Source: HKST-UBA85 sp035654775
GTDB taxonomy: Bacteria > Bacteroidota > Bacteroidia > Flavobacteriales > Flavobacteriaceae
DNA length: 18,674 nt
NCBI GenBank assembly: GCA_035654775.1
Contig: DASRWB010000015.1
Location: 1-18,674, forward strand
Reading direction: 5' to 3'
Position numbers and translations under genes: made by a program
Shown here: piece after piece, positions 14,931-18,674 of the stretch
Layout of the letters: every line of letters begins with the position of its first letter
Numbering within the stretch: position 1 is the first letter of the stretch
The notes under the pieces: model-generated
What the model was told of the DNA's origin: nothing
Seen by the model: the letters and a program-made list of their open reading frames with translations, nothing else
Database searches by the model: none

Positions 14931-14944
14931 CGAAAACGTTTTCG
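14931..14944. promoter_or_regulatory. 14-bp perfect palindrome, candidate LacI/GalR-type operator upstream of IPExxxVDY-pyk
   Basis: CGAAAACGTTTTCG is a perfect palindrome in the 121-base gap between rnc and the IPExxxVDY gene, 84 bases before that start. With flanks it matches 15 of 16 bases of the palindrome at 10638-10653. On the leftward strand TTTTTT follows five bases later (near 14921), so a second reading is an rnc terminator. However, the palindrome has no loop and would make a poor hairpin. Confidence 0.55.
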
Positions 14945-14967
14945 CGACAGGTATGGTAATCCGGATT

Positions 14968-15708
14968 CTAAATAATTTTTGAAATGCTTTTCTGAAAAGC
15001 AAAAAAGGCCCGTTTGGAGGCTTTTTCTTCGGCTTTCTTTTTGGAAGTTGCTCTGGCTTTTGCTACCACCTTATTATCAATCGAAAGTTTTACTGAAAAG
15101 TGTCTGATACTATCGTTTCCGGTGTCGTCATATACCTCAAAATCAAAGGTCTTTTTTTCTTTTTGGCACCATTCTATCAACAAGCTTTTGTAGCTAATCA
15201 CTTTGCCTTCCAGTTGTTCTATATCTACATGTGGTATGATTACCCGCTTATAAATGAATTTTTCACAAAAATCGTAGCCTCTGTCGAGAAAAATAGCCCC
15301 AAGTAATGCTTCAAACAAATTGCCGTGAATGTTGTCTCCAAACTGTCCTTGTGGAATTTTGCTTTCCACCAAATCAATTAAATTAAGTTCTCTACCTAAC
15401 TCGTTAAGGTGTTCTCTACTCACTATTTTAGAACGCATTTTGGTTAAGTATCCTTCATCGCCTTCGGGAACTTCCAGGTATAAGTGATTGGCAATCACGG
15501 CGCTTAGCATGGCATCACCTAAAAACTCCAAGCGCTCATAATTGATTGCATTTCCTTCGTTGTCTTTTAAATTCATAGACCTGTGGGTAAATGCAATTTT
15601 GTATCGTTCCGTGTTTTTGGGTTTAAACCCTAAAATTTTGGTAAGTGTAATTAAAAAATTCCCGTCCTGATTAGAGCGGGAATTAAATATGTTTCGAATG
15701 TTTTTCAT
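14968..15708 (-). CDS. rnc: Ribonuclease III
   Basis: The protein has 246 residues, a double-strand-specific RNase for rRNA and mRNA processing. The signature NYERLEFLGDA covers 56-66, with E61 and D65 binding metal. The second acidic cluster is GNLFEALLGAIFLDRGY, with E133 matching the essential Glu (E117 in E. coli). At the position of E. coli D114 there is N130. A double-stranded RNA-binding domain fills about 172-240 (YKSLLIEWCQKEKK, then VVAKARATSKKKAEEKASKRA). The N-terminal extension of about 20 residues is unremarkable. It lies 8 bases after fabF, in the acpP-fabF-rnc order standard in Bacteroidota. Confidence 0.95.
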   Translation of the reverse strand: MKNIRNIFNSRSNQDGNFLITLTKILGFKPKNTERYKIAFTHRSMNLKDNEGNAINYERLEFLGDAMLSAVIANHLYLEVPEGDEGYLTKMRSKIVSREHLNELGRELNLIDLVESKIPQGQFGDNIHGNLFEALLGAIFLDRGYDFCEKFIYKRVIIPHVDIEQLEGKVISYKSLLIEWCQKEKKTFDFEVYDDTGNDSIRHFSVKLSIDNKVVAKARATSKKKAEEKASKRAFFAFQKSISKII

Positions 15709-15716
15709 TCAGGATG

Positions 15717-16967
15717 TTAATCTAGCTTCTTAAAAAGTACACATGCATTATGGCCTCCAAAACCAAAGGTATTGCTCATGGCTACTTTTATCTCTCTCTT
15801 TTGTGCTTTGTTTAGTGTAAGGTTCAAACCGGGATCTATGGTTTCGTCTACTGTTTTATGATTAATCGTTGGTGGTACAATACCGTGTTCAATAGCCAAA
15901 ATAGAAGCAATTGCTTCCACAGCTCCGGCAGCACCCAGTAAATGTCCGGTCATGGACTTGGTTGAATTGATGTTGATGTTTTTGGCATGTGCACCAAAAA
16001 CTTCAGAAATGGCTTTAAGTTCAGCCACATCACCAAGCGGCGTAGATGTTCCGTGTGTATTGATATGGTCTACTTCTTCAGGATTTACCCCTGCATTTTG
16101 TAAGCAATTTCTCATTACTGCCATAACGCCAATCCCATCGGGGTGTGGAGCTGTCATGTGATACGCATCAGACGATAAGCCACCGCCAACCAGTTCGGCA
16201 TAAATTTTAGCGCCACGGGCTTTAGCGTGTTCGTATTCTTCAAGAATAAGTGCTCCGGCACCTTCGCCTAAAACGAATCCGTCTCGGGTTGCGTCAAAAG
16301 GTCTGGATGCGGTTTCGGGACTTTCGTTTCGAGTGGACAAAGCATGCATAGCATTGAAGCCACCCATTCCTGCCATGGTTACGGCAGCTTCACTACCACC
16401 GGTAACTATGATGTCGCAGTGTCCGAGTCTAATATAATTAAGGGCATCAATCATAGCATTTGCTGACGATGCGCAGGCCGAAACCGTGGTGTAGTTTGGC
16501 CCCATAAATTTATATTTAATGGAAATGTTTCCAGGAGCGATATCGGCAATCATTTTGGGGATAAAAAACGGGTTGAATCTCGGTGTGCCGTCACCTGAAG
16601 CAAAGTTGAGTACTTCGTCCTGAAAGGTTTCCAATCCGCCTATTCCTGCACCCCAAATTACACCTACGCGTAATTTATCAATGGCATCAAGATTAAGCCC
16701 AGCATCCAGAATGGCTTCGTCTGAGGCCACCATAGCATACTGGGCAAATTTATCCATTTTTCTGGCTTCTTTCCTATCAATAAATTGAGTAGGATCGAAT
16801 TTTTTTACTTCACAAGCGAATTTGGTTTTGAACTTTTCAGTATCAAAATAGGTAATGGGCACTGCTCCACTTTTCCCATTAACAAGACCGTTCCAATATT
16901 CATCTTTGGTATTGCCAATAGGAGTTAAAGCACCTAACCCAGTTACTACCACTCGCTTTAATTCCAT
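15717..16967 (-). CDS. fabF: Beta-ketoacyl-ACP synthase II
   Basis: The enzyme has 416 residues, the elongating condensing enzyme of type II fatty acid synthesis, joining malonyl-ACP to acyl-ACP. The Cys-His-His triad is C165 (SACASSANAM), H305 (THGTSTPLGD) and H342 (MTGHLLGAAGA); the supporting lysine K337 is in STKS. The N-terminus RVVVTGLGALTPIGNT and C-terminus MSNTFGFGGHNACVLF are diagnostic of FabF. It starts 13 bases after acpP, its substrate carrier, and is followed 8 bases later by rnc, so the three are one transcription unit. Confidence 0.97.
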   Translation of the reverse strand: MELKRVVVTGLGALTPIGNTKDEYWNGLVNGKSGAVPITYFDTEKFKTKFACEVKKFDPTQFIDRKEARKMDKFAQYAMVASDEAILDAGLNLDAIDKLRVGVIWGAGIGGLETFQDEVLNFASGDGTPRFNPFFIPKMIADIAPGNISIKYKFMGPNYTTVSACASSANAMIDALNYIRLGHCDIIVTGGSEAAVTMAGMGGFNAMHALSTRNESPETASRPFDATRDGFVLGEGAGALILEEYEHAKARGAKIYAELVGGGLSSDAYHMTAPHPDGIGVMAVMRNCLQNAGVNPEEVDHINTHGTSTPLGDVAELKAISEVFGAHAKNININSTKSMTGHLLGAAGAVEAIASILAIEHGIVPPTINHKTVDETIDPGLNLTLNKAQKREIKVAMSNTFGFGGHNACVLFKKLD

Positions 16968-16980
16968 AAAGTAAGGTTTC

Positions 16981-17214
16981 TTATTTTGCTTCTTCTATAT
17001 ATGAAATAGCTTGACCAACTGTTGCAATGTTTTCGGCTTGGTCATCCGGGATTTGAATGTCGAATTCTTTTTCAAATTCCATGATTAGCTCAACAGTGTC
17101 TAAGGAGTCTGCTCCTAAATCGTTTGTGAAGCTTGCTTCGTTTACTACTTCGTTTTCATCAACACCTAATTTGTCTACGATTATCGCTTTTACTCTTGAT
17201 GCAATGTCTGACAT
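16981..17214 (-). CDS. acpP: Acyl carrier protein
   Basis: The protein has 77 residues from the ATG at 17214. A frame extending 11 codons upstream (from 17247) would add MPPKLNLKLKI, which is not part of any ACP and overlaps the promoter. It is an acidic four-helix carrier. S37 of GADSLDTVELIM receives the phosphopantetheine arm. It supplies acyl groups to FabF, encoded immediately downstream. High, steady expression is expected, and the -7 element upstream is an exact consensus match. Confidence 0.97.
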   Translation of the reverse strand: MSDIASRVKAIIVDKLGVDENEVVNEASFTNDLGADSLDTVELIMEFEKEFDIQIPDDQAENIATVGQAISYIEEAK

Positions 17215-17244
17215 AATTTTTAATTTTAAGTTTAATTTAGGAGG

Positions 17245-17252
17245 CAAAAATA
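17245..17252 (-). promoter_or_regulatory. Consensus -7 element for the acpP-fabF-rnc operon
   Basis: On the minus strand this reads TATTTTTG, an exact TAnnTTTG match, 30 bases before the acpP start. A degenerate GTGTT lies near the -33 distance (about 17272-17276), inside the inverted repeat at 17273-17295. Confidence 0.5.
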
Positions 17253-17272
17253 AAAACTTTATTCTTTATAAA

Positions 17273-17295
17273 ACACATTTCGTTTAAAAATGTGT
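17273..17295. promoter_or_regulatory. Inverted repeat over the -33 region of the acpP promoter
   Basis: ACACATTT (17273-17280) and AAATGTGT (17288-17295) form a perfect 8-bp inverted repeat with a 7-base centre. It overlies the region where the -33 element of acpP should be, which suits a repressor operator. No regulator is known from this window. Confidence 0.35.
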
Positions 17296-17397
17296 GAGTA
17301 ATATACTAAAATAAACATTAAGTATTTGCATTTTACCCTCCAATTGTTAATAATAATTCTTTTTTTTGTACTGTCCTACAACCCCTACAATTTGTAA

Positions 17398-17970
17398 ATG
17401 AAACGTATTGTAATTTTTGCTTCCGGAAGCGGAACTAATGCTGAAAATTTAATTCGGTTTTTTCAAAACAAAGGCACGGAGTCTGTCATTCGCGTGTTTT
17501 CTAACAATTCCCATGCCAATGTTTTAGAAAGGTGTAAATCTCTGGGCGTTAGTGCCTTTTCTTTTAACCGAACTGCTTTTTTTGATACCTCTGATGTACT
17601 GGATATTTTAAAAACATTTGCTCCCGATTTAATTATTCTCGCCGGTTTTTTGTGGAAATTCCCGGCGCACTTAGTACATGCATTTCCAAACAAAGTGATT
17701 AATCTCCATCCTGCACTTTTACCCAAATACGGCGGAAAAGGCATGTACGGAATGCATGTCCATCACGCTGTAGTTAAAAACAAAGAACCCGAAACCGGTA
17801 TAACCATACACTACGTAAACGAAAACTACGACGAAGGCGCAATTATTTTTCAAGCAAAATGCAGGGTAGAACCTTCTGATACCGCCAAAGACGTTGCTGA
17901 AAAAATACATCAACTGGAAATGGAACATTTTCCTAAAGTAGTAACCTCTTTATTATTCCCAAATGGGTAA
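17398..17970 (+). CDS. purN: Phosphoribosylglycinamide formyltransferase
   Basis: The enzyme has 190 residues. It is the folate-dependent GAR transformylase, the third step of de novo purine synthesis, using 10-formyl-tetrahydrofolate. The phosphate-binding N-terminus IVIFASGSGTNAENL is intact. The active site shows N102 and H104 in INLHPALLPKYGGKGMYG and D145 in NENYDEGAI, matching N106, H108 and D144 of E. coli. Its start is fixed by MKRIVIFASG. TTTG at 17365-17368 and TACAATTTG at 17386-17394 (an imperfect -7 with a 3-base spacer) place a possible promoter almost against the ATG. The 3' end overlaps the next gene by 8 bases. Confidence 0.96.
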   Translation: MKRIVIFASGSGTNAENLIRFFQNKGTESVIRVFSNNSHANVLERCKSLGVSAFSFNRTAFFDTSDVLDILKTFAPDLIILAGFLWKFPAHLVHAFPNKVINLHPALLPKYGGKGMYGMHVHHAVVKNKEPETGITIHYVNENYDEGAIIFQAKCRVEPSDTAKDVAEKIHQLEMEHFPKVVTSLLFPNG

Positions 17971-18601
17971 AAAGAAAAAATACTATACCGTTTGGAAAGG
18001 CTATCACCCCGGAATTTTTGAATCCTGGGACGATTGCAAGGCACAAATCAAAGATTTTAAAGGTGCCGTTTACAAATCGTTTGATTCTTTTGAAGCAGCC
18101 AAAAAAGCGTATAAAAGCGATTACAGAGACTACGTAGGGAAAACCAAATCGTTTCAAAGTGCTCTTTCAGAAGAAAAACTCAAAAAAATAGGGCAGCCTA
18201 ACTTTCATTCCATTTCTGTAGATGCTGCTTCAAGCGGTAATCCGGGAAAGATGGAATACCAGGGTGTAGATACCCAAACTAAAAAGCGCCTGTTTTATCA
18301 AGGTCCCTTTGAAGAAGGCACCAACAACATTGGTGAGTTTTTAGCCCTAGTTCACGCTTTGGCGCTTTTGAAAAAGCAAAACAGCGACAAAATTATTTAC
18401 ACCGACTCCAAAATTGCCATGAGTTGGGTAAAAAAGAAAAGTTGCAACACCAAGCTAGAACGCAACGCCAAGAACAAACCCGTTTTTGATTTGGTCGACC
18501 GTGCCATCATCTGGCTTAATCAAAACACATATACAACCACAATAGTGAAATGGGAGACCAAAGCTTGGGGAGAAATCCCTGCTGATTTTGGGAGAAAATA
18601 A
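17963..18601 (+). CDS. rnhA: Ribonuclease HI with N-terminal hybrid-binding domain
   Basis: The protein has 212 residues. Residues about 5-52 are the viroplasmin-type RNA:DNA hybrid-binding domain (KKYYTVWKGYHPGIFESWDDC, then YKSFDSFEAAKKAY). After a linker, the RNase H fold carries the acidic residues D87 (SVDAASSGNPG), E125 (NNIGEFLAL), D148 (YTDSKIA) and D208 (IPADFGRK), the usual D-E-D-D set. It would remove RNA from RNA:DNA hybrids. The ATG at 17963 lies inside the end of purN (8-base overlap), so translation is probably coupled. The purN-RNase H pair opposite acpP is common in Flavobacteriaceae. Confidence 0.92.
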   Translation: MGKKKKYYTVWKGYHPGIFESWDDCKAQIKDFKGAVYKSFDSFEAAKKAYKSDYRDYVGKTKSFQSALSEEKLKKIGQPNFHSISVDAASSGNPGKMEYQGVDTQTKKRLFYQGPFEEGTNNIGEFLALVHALALLKKQNSDKIIYTDSKIAMSWVKKKSCNTKLERNAKNKPVFDLVDRAIIWLNQNTYTTTIVKWETKAWGEIPADFGRK

Positions 18602-18603
18602 AA

Positions 18604-18674
18604 CTATTTGTTTTTTACTGAACTTTTTAAATCTTTTGGATTTCTATAGTTATTCCAAAAATATTCTATCTCTA
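18604..18674 (-). CDS. Probable 3' end of a leftward gene continuing beyond the window
   Basis: On the minus strand a frame stays open from the window edge for 22 codons, ending NNYRNPKDLKSSVKNK and a TAG (18606-18604). The other two minus frames are closed within a few codons. A stop two bases from the RNase H stop matches the tight tail-to-tail spacing at 8193/8196. The fragment is too short to identify the product. Confidence 0.35.
   Translation of the reverse strand, partial: EIEYFWNNYRNPKDLKSSVKNK

Noticed and set aside
15661..15680. CCCG...CGGG hairpin in the 5' coding part of rnc, possible self-processing site
   Set aside because: The stem has a mismatch and a wobble pair, and the DNA is coding; no support beyond chance.
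17215..17247. Eleven-codon N-terminal extension of AcpP
   Set aside because: The added residues are unlike any acyl carrier protein, and the extension would overlap the consensus -7 element.
1..18674. Defence island, prophage, CRISPR array or biosynthetic cluster
   Set aside because: No integrase, transposase, phage structural gene, repeat-spacer array or multi-gene biosynthetic set was seen; most genes are core or ordinary accessory genes of Flavobacteriaceae.

Overview
The window looks like ordinary chromosomal DNA from a member of the Flavobacteriaceae (phylum Bacteroidota). Four things point there: a secreted protein with a type IX secretion (type B, CHU_C) sorting domain; an IPExxxVDY-family gene directly upstream of pyk; the block acpP-fabF-rnc / IPExxxVDY-pyk facing purN-RNase H; and promoter-like elements close to TAnnTTTG, the form read by the Bacteroidota primary sigma factor. 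No rRNA, tRNA, CRISPR array, insertion sequence or phage gene was seen.

Layout. 1-248: a possible fragment of a leftward gene at the edge and the upstream region of an SDR oxidoreductase (249-1043). 1176-4217: three rightward, closely spaced genes encoding an exported TIKI/TraB-like protein, a lipoprotein serine hydrolase of the beta-lactamase class C type, and an AlbA_2-type protein. 4218-5420: an AT-rich patch with a CPBP-family membrane protease and a perfect 13-bp hairpin terminator. 5443-6996 (leftward): an ALDH7-type dehydrogenase of lysine catabolism, divergent from a lipoprotein isoaspartyl peptidase/asparaginase (7120-8193). 8196-10571 (leftward): a 791-residue T9SS cargo protein with three Ig-like repeats. 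10766-11769 (leftward): a YCII-domain lipoprotein translationally coupled to a CYTH protein, divergent from dinB (11830-12927). 12924-17214 (leftward): acpP-fabF-rnc, then IPExxxVDY-pyk. 17398-18601 (rightward): purN overlapping an RNase HI. 18604-18674: the likely 3' end of a leftward gene.

How the genes relate. AcpP and FabF act together in fatty acid elongation, and rnc follows in the same transcription unit. Pyk closes glycolysis and purN belongs to purine synthesis. The accessory genes are mostly envelope or secreted proteins: three lipoproteins, one exported protein, one polytopic protease and one T9SS cargo.

I found no clear new multi-gene system. The best lead is regulatory. The palindrome CGAAAACGTTTTCG occurs twice, both times between genes and upstream of a leftward gene or operon: the T9SS cargo gene and the IPExxxVDY-pyk operon. 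It has the form of a LacI/GalR-family operator and could tie a secreted protein and pyruvate kinase to one sugar-responsive regulator. The second lead is the AT-rich CPBP gene, which looks inserted and carries an unassigned C-terminal domain.
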